Below are positions 48,116 to 59,082 of a stretch of DNA of 64,000 bases, piece by piece. The notes beneath the pieces are model-generated. The model was given only the letters and a program-made list of their open reading frames with translations, was not told the origin of the DNA and did not search any database. The translations under genes and the position numbers were made by a program. Each line of letters starts with the position of its first letter. The first letter of the stretch is position 1. Source of the stretch: Drosophila miranda (Eukaryota; Arthropoda; Insecta; Diptera; Drosophilidae); NCBI RefSeq assembly GCF_003369915.1, contig NC_046675.1, forward strand, positions 11,346,001 to 11,410,000. The letters run 5' to 3'.

Positions 48116-48283
48116 TACTCGGTGGTTCAATTTGAAAGGCTCTCGGCTCTCCATGAACTTTCTGCCCATCCCGAGGACTATAGCAAGGTACCCGGCTATG
48201 ATGATCACAATGGGCCACGGACCGGAGCCGAGGGGCAGCTGTGGGGCATCAGCGTTTGGCTCATTAAGATTTTCACAATTGAT
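48116..48283 (-). pseudogene. relic of an ELO-family fatty-acid elongase N-terminal exon
   Basis: The minus frame reads NLNEPNADAPQLPLGSGPWP, followed by a hydrophobic span and GRKFMESREPFKLNHRV, then a stop. GSxWPxxxI, GxKFMExRxPF and a Leu-Asn after it form the first conserved block of ELOVL/ELO proteins, including the first membrane helix. Nothing after the stop resembles the second helix, and no HxxHH catalytic motif is found within 600 bases downstream, so I read this as a decayed fragment. It could also be the first exon of a gene whose other exons were moved or that I failed to see. Confidence 0.6.
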
Positions 48284-48475
48284 TTAAACACATTCGTTTG
48301 AATTCAAATAGGTTAAAAGTATTTTATCTCTTCAGTAGATTCAGTAGAGTAGTATGGTATATTTTACTTATCCTCGTACGGTAACACTAAAAACGCGCGC
48401 GTTGCCGTCTTACTATAGCAATTTTTGACAATTTTGAACTAAAGTAAATATATTTATGAAAGTGCTGCCTCCCCA

Positions 48476-50273
48476 ATGTCCCACCTCTCGACGATCAATG
48501 CCTGCAAGCTCCTGCTGTTCCGGCGGTGTCTGCAGGCGGTGCTTCTGACCGTGGGCATCCAGTTCCTGCTGCTGACCATCTTCCTGCTGTTCGTTAACTT
48601 TCAATTGCTGCGACCGCTTCATTGGATCTCGGTCACGCTGAGTCTGGTGTGCAGCATGTACACCTGGTTCGCCAGCATCCCGCTCGTCGGAGCGGTTGTC
48701 CTGTACGGCGTGATCCTGTGCCAGCAGCACTTGGCCGAGAGACCGTATTGCCCCACCCGCTTCCGCTGGCTGGTGCACTATGCACCCCGCAAGCTGCTCT
48801 TCCTGGCCGCTCATGTGCTAGTCGGCTACCTTACGGCGTGGTTGTACACTGGTTACATGCACACGGACTATCGGTGGGTACTCATGTGCCAATATATTAA
48901 CACAAATTCTAATCATTTTTTGTCTATTCCTTAGGCATCTGTGGTACAAGTGCCATGAGCAGGAGTGCATAAGCGCCTATCACGTGTACCTGCTGGGCAT
49001 GGGCACCTTCGCGGGCTGCTATTACTTTGTCTCGGTTCACATGCGCCAGGAGGTCGAAATAGAGTTTCCCATAGTGAATCATTTTTGGGGCGAGAAGTTG
49101 CGAGAGGTGCTCTACAGCAGTCTGGCCCGATCATTGATCAAGTCGCTCCTGCCCACGCTCGCGTACACCCTGCTCTTTTGGCTGTTCGGTCGTGTGGTGT
49201 GCCACAAGTTGAGCCACATCTTTGCCGTGGATTTGGATGAGCGACTGGAGGGCTTCTTTGGCGTGGCTACCAATGGGCGGCTGCTCTTCTACGGCTGGCT
49301 ACTCACTTCCCAAATTCTAAGCAACATGCATCTCATGCGCTGTTTTTACAGCATGTTTCTGTCCGAGGAGTTTCCCCTGGCTATCACCAAAAATCGGGCT
49401 GCCTTTGTCCAGGAGAAGGAGGTAACCGTGGTCGCTGCCCTCGGCCTGTCCAACGTATACGTGGTCCAGTGCCTGGCTGCAAAATATCTGTACAATCTGG
49501 TTACTGCCGGGGACTCGGAGAAACGATCGGAACTGTTCCAGCTAACCGAGCCGGGCAATCGTCCAGCCAACTGGCGTTCACTCTGCGACCAATGCCTCAG
49601 CCTTATCGGGAACTTCACCGACGAACTGATCGATTCCATGCAGAAGATAAGTGTTCTCAAAGGTTCCCCAAGCAGTCCTCCGTTGACGCCGATCAGCGAG
49701 AGCGCCAGTGCTAGTCTAATGGCTGAAAGAGTGCTCACACGCCAGTACAACCAGATGCACGGCATTCGTGCGATGGTCTCTCCGAAGAGCAATCTCATCG
49801 ATCGACCCGTGGACAGAATACATCGCGTGCCCGATTGGTGTGAACGCACCTCCATGCAGCTAGAACAGTCTCTACAGCTTCTGATCAATCGTATTCCCGG
49901 CATTGTATATATGTTCACCGAGCCCGAGGGCGCCAAGACTACATTCTTGTTGACCCATTCGGTACCTTTAATGTTCGTGATCCAGGCTCTGTCCCAGATA
50001 TGCGTGTTCTCGCTGACGGAGGATCGCTATGGTGTGGTGCAAAACGATCTGCCGGACATCATAAGGTCGATGAGTCGCCTAAAGGGAGAGCTGGACAAGT
50101 TGAGCAGCGTGGCGAGCAACCTTAGGGGTCCGGGCTCCAGCTTCAGCGTCCTGCGCGGTGCTGTGCGTCGCAGTCTTTTTCACATTTGCGTCGCCTTCGG
50201 CGAATACCTCAGCGAGCTGATACCCTCTGGAGAAGAGCTGCACCAGCTCCAGACAGTGATCAATCAGGAGTAG
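48476..50273 (+). CDS. Ndc1: Ndc1, transmembrane nucleoporin
   Basis: Two exons, 48476-48873 and 48935-50273, give 578 residues; the 61-base intron has gtgggt and ccttag. The N-terminal half contains several hydrophobic helices (AVLLTVGIQFLLLTIFLLFV, ISVTLSLVCSMY, LVGAVVLYGVILC, LLFLAAHVLVGYLTAWLY, then more). The soluble C-terminal half carries short motifs such as LSNVYVVQCLAAKYLYNLV and FTDELIDSMQKIS. The architecture, length and many blocks match Ndc1 of insects, which anchors the nuclear pore complex in the pore membrane. An out-of-frame ATG at 48456 opens a 30-codon frame overlapping the start. The stop lies inside a tandem duplication. The 3' signal AATAAA is near 50531. Confidence 0.9.
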
Positions 50274-50520
50274 CCGCCGCGACGTTACTGTTCCTGCTAC
50301 TCATCCACTCGCAACGATTCACACACACATTTTGTAAACTGTTCTGCATATCTCTTTAGTTTTACCTCAGCGAGCTGATACCCTCTGGAGAAGAGCTGCA
50401 CCAGCTCCAGACAGTGATCAATCAGGAGTAGCCGCCGCGACGTGACTGTTCCTGCTACTCATCCACTCGCAACGATTCACACACACATTTTGTAAACTGT
50501 TCTGCATATCTCTTTAGTTT
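50205..50520 (+). repeat. 158-bp tandem duplication over the Ndc1 stop codon and 3' UTR
   Basis: The segment 50205-50362, covering the last 22 codons of Ndc1, its TAG and 3' UTR, is repeated directly at 50363-50520. I count one difference (gacgTtactg versus gacgGtactg-type change near 50285/50443). The second copy of the coding tail lies after the stop and is non-functional. Confidence 0.9.
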
Positions 50521-50766
50521 TGTTTGGTAACAATAAAAATTAATAAATACAACTACCAATGTACAATAGTTATATATGTACATCTATTGACTTTATACTT
50601 ATAAAGTAAGTAATGGTAACACGCGATTTGATCATGGCTAGCATCATGGGTGGGGGACTGGCTGCAGGATGAATGTGTGTGCAAACAAAGAAAACAGCTT
50701 CCTCTACTGTTCGAGGGCCAAGGCATACATGAGCAAGGACAGATCCTGCTCGAGTTGTTTCTGGTG

Positions 50767-51723
50767 TCATTGCTCGACTTTCGACGGCGGTGTAGCGGCC
50801 AAAGGGCTGGTCACCACGCCCAGGGATTGCTCCAGCTGCTCGGCTACTTCATCTATGTGCTGGAGGGCCTCCTTGGCCTTTCGATTGCGTCCATCGACAA
50901 AGATTTGCGTTTCCAAGAAGTTCAGGGCGCTGAACGCCATGCCCCCCGTGGGGTCATAGACGCCCTCGTACTTCTTGGGATTCCTCGCACTGGCACTCTG
51001 ATCCGGTGTGCTCGGATCAAAGGGCACGTACTCCTGCAGGCGCTCTTTGCTCCATCGGAAGATATTGCGTGAATCTAAGCAAACGGAAAGCGGAATGTTC
51101 GATTAGCCTATTGGAAAAGCACTGCTGGCTGTATGGTGAGACCTAAATCCGCCAGAACCCTCGTCATTTCGCGGATTTGTGCATCCTGCCGCTCCAGCCG
51201 AAAGTTCATCTCCGTCAGCGTATTGGTCATCTGCATCTTCTCCATTTGGATTTCCTCGGTCTTCTTGGTCTCCTTTATGGATTGACTAAAACGGAGGGGG
51301 AACTGTGGAACTACACAATGAATACTTGCTGAAACTCATGCTACCTACCGAGAGTACTCAAATATCAGCAGACCGGCGCCGATGGTGAAAATGATGAACT
51401 CGCCCAGAAGATTAGCACCCAGCTCGATGGCCATGGCCTCGTTCAGCGGCGGAACATTGACACTGCGTCCACCCATGTTCAGGGCCCACATCTTGGTCTT
51501 TACCTCCACCCAATTGTAGACTGCAAAATCGACACAGTCTTTAATCAAATCTAATCATATCTCACACTGTCATCCACTCACACTGGGCCGGCGGCATGCA
51601 GATGTACTTCCTGAAGAAGGGACTGGACTTGGCGTTCGACTTCAGCACATTGGCAATGGGTTTGCTGATCTGCTTGATGGCCAAAACACCAAGTTTGGCC
51701 GCCGGAAAGACGCCAATAACCAT
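50767..51723 (-). CDS. OPA3-family mitochondrial protein, long C-terminal paralogue
   Basis: Four exons: 51723-51582, 51520-51349, 51285-51143 and 51074-50767. They give 254 residues with all phases closed. The start [20 protein letters not shown] is the OPA3 amphipathic N-terminus, followed by [20 protein letters not shown] and PPAQ. The conserved core has [26 protein letters not shown] and a hydrophobic segment [16 protein letters not shown] charged coiled coil ([14 protein letters not shown]) and a specific tail follow. The paralogue tail is longer than in its neighbours and ends in PPSKVEQ. OPA3 proteins localise to mitochondrial membranes. The third donor, GATTTAG|gtctca, is weak. Confidence 0.8.
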
Positions 51724-51870
51724 TGTTTTTCCTTTGGCCAAAAAAAACTATTACAAAATATTCACTGTAAAACTCCTGCCAGGGCTGCAACAGTGCGATG
51801 TGTGTTTGGTGGTGGCCGATATGCGATTAAGCCGGCGGGCGATAGGCATCGGTGATGGTCATTTCAAATG

Positions 51871-52421
51871 CTACTCACAGCCGTCATCTCGGTAGCGGTA
51901 ATTTTCGAGTTCGAAAGATAAAGCCGCCTTTATCTTGCGGATTTCATTTTCGTTTCGATCTATATTTGTATTCAGGCTACCGATCCTTTGATCCAAAAGC
52001 ATCCTCTGCTCTCTGTGCTTTTCGTGCTTCTTTTCGTTCTTCAGCCGATTACTAAAAACACAGAGTACAGTGGATATTTGATAAATATTCTCCTAGCGAC
52101 CCTTGCTTACCGTGTAACCTCATAGTATAGAAGGAACACTCCAATGCTCGTCACAATAACTTCGCCCAGTATATCTGCTCCGATTCTAGTTGCCATGGCG
52201 GGTGTTAGAGGCGGCACTCGCTTCGGTTGTTTGAGTTTCAGAAGGTGTAATTTCAACCGAACCTCCAAATTATTATAAACCTGTCCCGGCGGAATGCAAA
52301 CGATCCGTCTGAAGAACGGATGGTGTCGGGCATAGCTCTTTAATAAATTGCTTACGGGCTTGCTAATTTGCTTCATGGTAAAAATGAAGACCTTGCCAAT
52401 GGGAAACGTACCAATTACCAT
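51871..52421 (-). CDS. OPA3-family paralogue, short, first intron missing
   Basis: Two exons, 52421-52111 and 52051-51871, give 163 residues. The frame starts MVIGTFPIGKVFIFTMKQIS and keeps PPGQVYNN, VPPLTPAMATRIGADILGE and a hydrophobic segment ending YYEVTR. A short coiled coil (KHEKHREQRM) and ENYRYRDDGCE follow. Its 311-base first exon equals exactly 142 + 169, the lengths of the first two exons of the adjacent paralogue to its right, so the intron was lost precisely. The final intron sits at the same position as in its neighbours. It begins 148 bases upstream of the start of the left paralogue. Confidence 0.8.
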
Positions 52422-52514
52422 CTTGAAAACTGCAAATTTTGAACATACTTTTGAACGAATCAAAAAATGGAAAGACTGGCATTTGCTAGCCCACTCAGTT
52501 CAAGTCAAAGGACG

Positions 52515-53112
52515 CTATCGATCATATCTAATTTCTTTGATTTTGCCTTTGAGATGCACAATTTCTCTGTCTTGGCGAGCAATTCGCTCGTTCAATTCGA
52601 CAATTTTGTTATTCAGCTCCTCCCTTTTCTTCTTGTGCCTTTCATGTTTCTGCGCGTCGTTTCGCGCTTGCCTAACGAAGGGAACAGAACATGATGGTGT
52701 TCACTTTAAAGATCCATCCTCCCTCTCTCGGGAGCAGTACAAACCTCGCAAACTCGTTCAATATGAAGGAAACACCAATTATAAATATGAATAGCTCGCC
52801 CAGTATATCACCGCCCATTTTAATGGACATGGCTCGGGTTAGGGGCGGAACCCTCTTCGGCTGTCCTATGCCCAGCATCCACATCTTGGAGCGAACATCA
52901 ATCGTGTTGTACACTGGGAACTGGTGTATAAAATGATTGTACCTTAATTCGCCATCCATGGGCTACTCACAAGTGGCCGGCGGTGCAACTACATATATTC
53001 TAAAGGCATTACTCTTATTAGCAAAGCGCTTGATCACGTTGCTAACCGGCTTACTGATATGTTTCACACACAAGATGCCGAGTTTTGCTATTGGGAAAGC
53101 GCCCACAACCAT
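52515..53112 (-). CDS. OPA3-family paralogue, three exons
   Basis: Exons 53112-52971, 52913-52745 and 52671-52515 give 155 residues (MVVGAFPIAKLGILCVKHIS...). The PPAT and VPPLTRAMSIKMGGDILGE blocks, the following hydrophobic stretch (LFIFIIGVSFILNEF) and a charged coiled-coil tail match the neighbouring paralogues. The second donor (AG|gtttgt) is a little weak. In melanogaster, CG13601, CG13603 and the Opa3 gene form a similar set; I cannot say which copy corresponds to which. Confidence 0.8.
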
Positions 53113-53843
53113 TTCTCTAATTCAGAATTTTGACAAAATAAACTAAACCTACTTGACGGCAAGGGCTTAAATTTCAAAGCCAACGTCTCAAATGTACTAG
53201 ATTTGGTGGTATTTTTCAGGAACACCGAAGCCTCTGTGGTCGCTTGCAGACAGTTCATTTCTACAATTATTCGAGTGTGAAGTCATGTATGAAATATATT
53301 TACTTATGTTTATCCGCTCATTATATTCCTAAATTCTATTCTTTCTTAAAAAAGTGCGAACTCAAAAAACGCTAAAGTAAAGGGTATGTGAGTACAGAAA
53401 CCAAAACATAAGTAAGACCTATACGCGCAGAATGTGATAATGACGCGACGGTAATCGAACGCCAGAGCCGAAGACCCTGGGATCTAATCCAGAAAGTTCG
53501 CTTGCAGCATGTCCTATGAACTGTCAGATCTATCTATTGTATCACTAACCATTTAAGAGTACTAACACTTTTCTAAGAAGCTTGCCACCAAGCCATCAAG
53601 ACAACAGTAATTTTGAATATCCTCATGCAATACACGAATGTAATAAACTGATATATTTATGTACACATGTTCATAAAATATTTCATAATTGACTTTATAT
53701 TAGAATAATTATCCATGAGAGTATTCAAGGTGCGACCGGCATCTACATTTTTTCTTTCAACATTTCCGTCGGAAAGCGCGCGATTGACAATTTATTTGAA
53801 ATACATATATGTTAAACCAATTCCATTTATATTTATGCATATT

Positions 53844-53912
53844 TATCGCAAAAGGCTCGCAAACGATATCGCAAAAGGCTCGCAAATGATATCGTAAAAG
53901 GCTCGCAAACGA
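53844..53912 (+). repeat. three copies of a 23-bp minisatellite with an inverted partner
   Basis: Three consecutive 23-base units, the first reading TATCGCAAAAGGCTCGCAAA then CGA, at 53844, 53867 and 53890 with one or two changes. TTCCTTTGCGAGC follows directly in inverse orientation, and GATATCATTTGTGAGC near 54044 mirrors GCTCGCAAATGATATC of the second unit with one mismatch. The arrangement could form a large stem and suggests a decayed mobile element. Confidence 0.7.
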
Positions 53913-54274
53913 TTCCTTTGCGAGCTATAATAAATGATACTTTCACTGCCACAAACTGAACGACACAAGTATCATATTTCTATCATATGCGGGTCCGAAT
54001 GCGAGCGTTTTGTCGGGTTAAGTCTCGCATTTGACTCGTATGCGATATCATTTGTGAGCGTTTGGTTTGCTGGGATATTGCGTGTGTACTAACACATGCA
54101 AAGATGTTCTCTCTGCGTTCTCTCTCATGATGACGCGTCAGTACCCTGGGGTACGGAACGCGCTAGCCAGTGTGTGACGCTTTCGTGGTATGAACTGGCA
54201 CATCTATATACTGTATGGTTAGTGGTTGGCTACCAGGGCTGGAGCACCTGGAAAAGCTCAGTACAACTTGTGGC

Positions 54275-54684
54275 CACTGTTGCCATTTTAGCTTATTTTA
54301 AGCTAGATTTGGGTTATTTTAAAATCAAATAGCTTGAAAAATAATTGAAATGCTTATGGCTTCAAAAAATGTAAATTTTGCATACAATGCAAGCATGGCA
54401 CAAACTAACAAAATACCTTTTGTTAGAAAGTCCTCAAAAACAGAGGAGCAGAAGGCTGTACTTTGCTTGTACATTGCTGAGCACTCGGCCAAAGTATAAG
54501 TGGATAAAATCTTTTAATTTCCTTAATTAAAAATTAATAATATCAATAAAATTAAATTATCCATTCTTTTGATGTGTTTTTATGGTTAGCTTATTTTTCA
54601 GTTTTTTTTTTAATTTTTAGCTTATTCTAGCTTACATTTTTCTGCAATCTAGCTTATGGTGACTCTCAAAATCTGGCAACCTAG
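54275..54684. mobile_element. possible degenerate hAT-like element relic
   Basis: GTTGCCA at 54279 faces TGGCAAC at 54674 (inverted), about 400 bases apart. The interior is full of TAGCTTA repeats. A 35-codon frame from 54394 (MAQTNKIPF...CLYIAEHSAKV) resembles, from memory only, a segment found in hAT-derived proteins. Target duplications are poor (about 6 of 8 bases). Old and non-functional if real. Confidence 0.3.
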
Positions 54685-54699
54685 TTATGGCGCCCGTCG

Positions 54700-54857
54700 C
54701 GCGAATCGAAAAGCCCCAACAGAACGAGAAAGAAAGCCAAACGAGACGCGCGTTTTGTGTATTCGTAGCCTGTGCATTTAACTAAACTTGAATTAATTCC
54801 AAAACAGGAAGAGCAGATACATCTTTCCACAAGCATCGTTTCCTTTTGTCAAACCAG
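54700..54857 (+). other. candidate non-coding first exon of Pyk
   Basis: A C/A-rich segment ends in AAACCAG|gtaaat, a good donor. Non-coding exon status is guessed from its place 1.4 kb before the Pyk start and from the donor; no acceptor-to-exon match was fixed. Confidence 0.25.
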
Positions 54858-56290
54858 GTAAATATCGAAGGGCTCCAGCTGCAGTACTTTACTGTCACTG
54901 CTGATACCATGCTCCATTTGCATTTTTGCGAAAAATTAGCGGGTTTTGGCACCGATTTCGTTGTTGTTGACGATGATGATGCAAGCTGTTTCTCCATATT
55001 ATGTGGATCGGAACTGAGTTTTGACGCCTCGCCCCCACACTAACACATAGAGAAACGATCCGCACAGTCGCGTCCGTCCGGGTCAGCCGGTGTGGCGGGC
55101 AGAAAAATATGTAAAGGTGAAATAGAAGTCATTCCAGACAAAGCACGCATACAATGACAATACCAACACATACAATACAGTAAAACCACGCGATCGGGAA
55201 ATGCAGCAATAATCTTGAGGCTGTCTAATTATTGTAAACTTCCATTGAACTGAACAGTCTTATCGGTAATTTATTATACTTCAATATGTATGTATGCGTG
55301 TGCCATCCATGACATTGGTAGTGGTACCAGCCATGAGTAATTTACATACATACAAATTTCTGAAATGCCGGCTTTCGCTAATACTTTGTTGCTTTCTAAT
55401 CGGTTTTTATGAAGTTGTTGCCATGTTGCCAACGTCCTTTGCGGGGCAAGTTCAAGGGCAAATCCGCAGTCTGTGGGGGGGTGGAAAAGCGCTTTCACTT
55501 TCACTTTCGTTTTAATCAGTGACGACTTTTAGAACTTTTCCATAACGTTTTTCCCTGTGACGAAAGCTGTTCACTTAAAAGTGAAAGCTTTCATTGCACG
55601 CACAGAAAGCGTGCCACTCACGAGTAAAAGCTAAAATACATACATAGATGTAAGTGCTCACGCACTTGCATAATGACCGGTGAGAGAGACAAAGAGAGCT
55701 TTGATATTTTTGGATTTGTGAGAGATTAATGATTTGATTTCAAGGTCAGTAGCGGACTGGGACACAGCCGGCTGATAAGAGTCGAAACAGCTGATTCGTT
55801 TTTTGTTTACACTTATACTAACGAAACTGAATATATAGAAATATATATGTACACAAATTATTAAACACTTGAAAATTCGTTGAACCGTTTTGTGCCAGTT
55901 GCCGGCCGCAGCCAACAACAAACCCCGCGCAAACCTTAAAGCTTTGCGCTCTCTTAGCTTTGGATAAACTGTTTCTCTCGGTGCTGGCTTTTTAGGGTTG
56001 TTTGCCTGTTGCTCTTGCGAATTCGTTTGTCCTCGTGTGTTACCGACATTTCCGAAGCTCAAAGCTGCTGCAGCCCGATAAATTTTCCACTAGGCCACAA
56101 AAAAAAGTTCTCGGCCGCATTCGAAAATTTTTCCTCGTCCTCGAACAAAGGCGGTGCGGCATCTAAAATTTTTGCCTTATTTCGCGCTTCTGCTTCGTCT
56201 GCTACTGCTGTGCGTGTGCGTCTGCCTGTGGCTGCCGTTCGTGTTGCAAAATTATCCAACTGCCGTTTGTTCAATACTGCTGCTAACAAT

Positions 56291-58530
56291 ATGGTGAACG
56301 TAACCATATACGATGAGGCGCCCCAGCTGAAGGTATTTTATTTGAGAATTACTCTTCCCCCACCCAGCGCCAGCCAGTGTCAGTGTCAGGGGGAGCGTTG
56401 TTACGTTTTGGTCCATAAATATACACAAAATTAGGCAGTGCATGTACACATAATTAGCCGACTGGCGGCGGCCCGATATCAGTAGATTGCCGAAAACAGA
56501 AGTTTCCTTTTTTTGTGAAAAATAACGAATTATGCAACGGTTTCGTTGCGACTGCAGCTGCAGCTGCGAAAATGTACGAGTGTCGCCTCCCTCGTCTCGG
56601 TCTCGGTCGGCAGAACTGACCTTCGGCGATGCAGCGCCAGCGCCGATGCAAGAATGCTCTTCCGCTCACGGGCGGCTCTCTTGCCCACTCTCACGATTTC
56701 ATGCACTCTCACCAAGACATATGTATAAAAGATACATATGTTAGAAATATCACTCATTAAGAAGGAGGGGGTGTAACAGTCCTTTCATTTTTACTAATCG
56801 AATCTGTGTGTCCTTTTCGTTCATGCAGCCCAATCAAGTACCACAAAATATGGCAGCCGCAGCTGATACCCAACTGGAGCACATGTGCCGCCTGCAGTTC
56901 GATTCGCCCATTCCCCATGTGCGTCTGTCCGGCATCGTGTGCACCATCGGCCCGGCCTCGAGCAGCGTCGAGATGTTGGAGAAGATGATGGCCACCGGCA
57001 TGAACATTGCCCGCATGAACTTCTCGCACGGCTCCCACGAGTATCACGCCCAGACGGTGGCCAATGTCCGCCAGGCGGTGAAGAACTACTCGGCCAAGGT
57101 AGGCTACGAGCACCCCGTAGCCATTGCCCTGGACACCAAGGGACCCGAGATCCGTACTGGTCTGATTGGCGGCAGCGGCACCGCCGAGATCGAGTTGAAG
57201 AAGGGCGATACCATCAAGCTGTCCACCAGCAAGGACTTCCTGGAGAAGGGCTCCCTGGAGGTGGTCTATGTGGACTACGAGAACATCGTGAAGGTTGTCA
57301 AGCCCGGCAATCACATCTTCGTCGACGACGGCCTCATATCCTTGGTGGTGCGCGAGGTGAGCAAGGACACTGTCACCTGCGAGGTGGAGAACGGCGGCTC
57401 TCTGGGCTCCCGCAAGGGTGTGAATCTGCCCGGCGTGCCGGTGGATCTGCCCGCCGTGTCCGAGAAGGACAAGTCCGATCTGCAGTTTGGTGTGGAACAG
57501 GATGTCGACATGGTCTTTGCCTCGTTCATCCGCAATGCTGCTGCTCTCGCTGAGATCCGCAAGGTGCTGGGCGAGAAGGGCAAGAACATCAAGATCATCT
57601 CGAAGATCGAGAACCAGCAGGGCATGCACAATCTGGATGAGATTATCGAGGCCGGAGACGGCATCATGGTTGCCCGTGGAGATTTGGGCATTGAGATCCC
57701 AGCCGAGAAGGTGTTCCTGGCCCAAAAGGCCATGATTGCCCGCTGCAACAAGGCCGGCAAGCCCGTGATCTGCGCCACCCAGATGTTGGAGTCCATGGTG
57801 AAGAAGCCCCGCCCAACTCGCGCTGAAATCTCTGATGTGGCCAATGCCGTGCTCGATGGCGCCGACTGCGTCATGTTGTCCGGCGAGACAGCCAAGGGCG
57901 AGTACCCCCTGGAGTGTGTCCTGACCATGGCCAAGACCTGCAAGGAGGCCGAAGCTGCTCTCTGGCATGCGAATCTGTTTGCCGATCTGGTGAAAGGCGT
58001 GTCCGTCCTGGATGCTGCTCATGGTGTGGCCATTGCCGCCGTTGAGGCCGCCACCAAGACCAAGGCTGCCGCCATTGTGGTGATCACCACCAGCGGAAAG
58101 TCCGCCTTCCAAGTGAGCAAGTACCGCCCACGCTGCCCCATCATTGCCGTTACTCGTCTGCCCCAGACGGCCCGACAGGCCCATCTCTACCGTGGCCTGG
58201 TGCCCCTTATCTACAAGGGTAAGTGTACCCCACCTACCCAGTATTCCACCCATACATGGTACTAATACCCTTTTCTTTTATGCGCAGAGCCACCACAGAG
58301 CGACTGGTTGAAGGATGTGGACCAGCGTGTCCAGTTCGGTGTCCAGGTGGGCAAGAAGAACGGCTTCATCAAGACCGGCGACGCTGTGGTCGTTGTCACA
58401 GGCTGGAAGCAGGGCTCCGGCTTCACCAACACCATTCGCATTGTGTAAGTGGCATTGACATGCAGAGTAAACGAAAACACCGATAAATTTCAACCAATCT
58501 CTAATTTCTGCTTGCAGCACCGTCGAATAA
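56291..58530 (+). CDS. Pyk: Pyk, pyruvate kinase (glycolysis)
   Basis: It converts phosphoenolpyruvate and ADP to pyruvate and ATP in the cytosol. Exons 56291-56332, 56829-58218, 58288-58444 and 58518-58530 give 533 residues; phases close. The first exon encodes only [14 protein letters not shown]; a downstream ATG inside exon 2 ([12 protein letters not shown]) is an alternative start. Landmarks: [19 protein letters not shown] (substrate Arg); [27 protein letters not shown], which includes the catalytic Lys; [12 protein letters not shown]; and the C-terminal effector loop [13 protein letters not shown], which binds fructose-1,6-bisphosphate in animal enzymes. The first 496-base intron is non-coding. 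The 3' end signal AATAAA is at 58748. The long minus-strand frame across exon 2 is a codon-bias shadow. Confidence 0.97.
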
Positions 58531-59082
58531 ATCTTGTCGCTGAGGAAGTACCTTGATGCGTCGCAGTAGCAGCAACAGTAGCAGGCGTAGCATTGATTAA
58601 TGTTAATAACCAAGTTAATTTATTAATTGCGTATATTGGAATATCGGAAGAAGGAGGAAAAGAACCGCTGTGAAAGCGCCGCAGGCCGCCGACACACAAA
58701 TTTAAGCTATCACTGTTGAATAATATAGTGTTCTCTTCAAAAAGAATAATAAATTCTAATCATCTATGTACGTGGATACCCATAGATTTAGAAGATCAAA
58801 GTAGTTTGGATTTGCTTTTTGGATCATTTTCCAGTCAGATCTAGTCACAGATCGATCTAAATTTTGTCATTATTTCAAGATTTGTTCAAAATTTCCCGAT
58901 TTGTTGGACTTCTTAAGCGGCGAGCGGCTTGCAATGCGTCGCTTCCGTGTCAAACGCCTTGGTCTTCAACCAGTTCTTGCAGCTATGCGGGTAGTGCTCA
59001 GAAGGTACGTTTCGCTACCACCCTTTGGTTCTTTGGCTTTTAATCTACTCCTCTGGCTGATCAGTGTGCCGGCCGGACGGAG
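58531..59082. other. Pyk 3' end and CG7069 upstream region
   Basis: Holds the Pyk 3' UTR with AATAAA at 58748-58753. A canonical 61-base intron (AG|gtacgt at 59004, ctgatcag at 59057-59064) lies just upstream of the CG7069 start. It may be a 5'-leader intron of CG7069, because a phase-0 reading through it has no ATG for at least 40 codons. Confidence 0.45.

Larger units (their letters stand above)
53113..56290. other. Spacer before Pyk, repeat-bearing
   Basis: A 3.2-kb interval. It contains the 23-bp minisatellite, a degenerate hAT-like relic, CA/GA-rich spots and, near 54.7-54.9 kb, a candidate non-coding exon (CAG|gtaaat donor at 54858). The last 300 bases before 56291 are probably the Pyk leader. 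No protein-coding gene is supported. Confidence 0.45.

Noticed and set aside
53440-53520. tRNA-like string with GTTCGATT on the reverse strand
   Set aside because: No cloverleaf could be drawn; acceptor and anticodon arms do not pair.
54782-54997. 71-codon minus frame upstream of Pyk
   Set aside because: No recognised family or promoter, and the plus strand shows a better splice donor here; left as non-coding.
56757-58253. 498-codon minus-strand frame opposite Pyk
   Set aside because: It mirrors the strongly biased Pyk codon use, has no start context or domain, and disappears at the Pyk intron edges.
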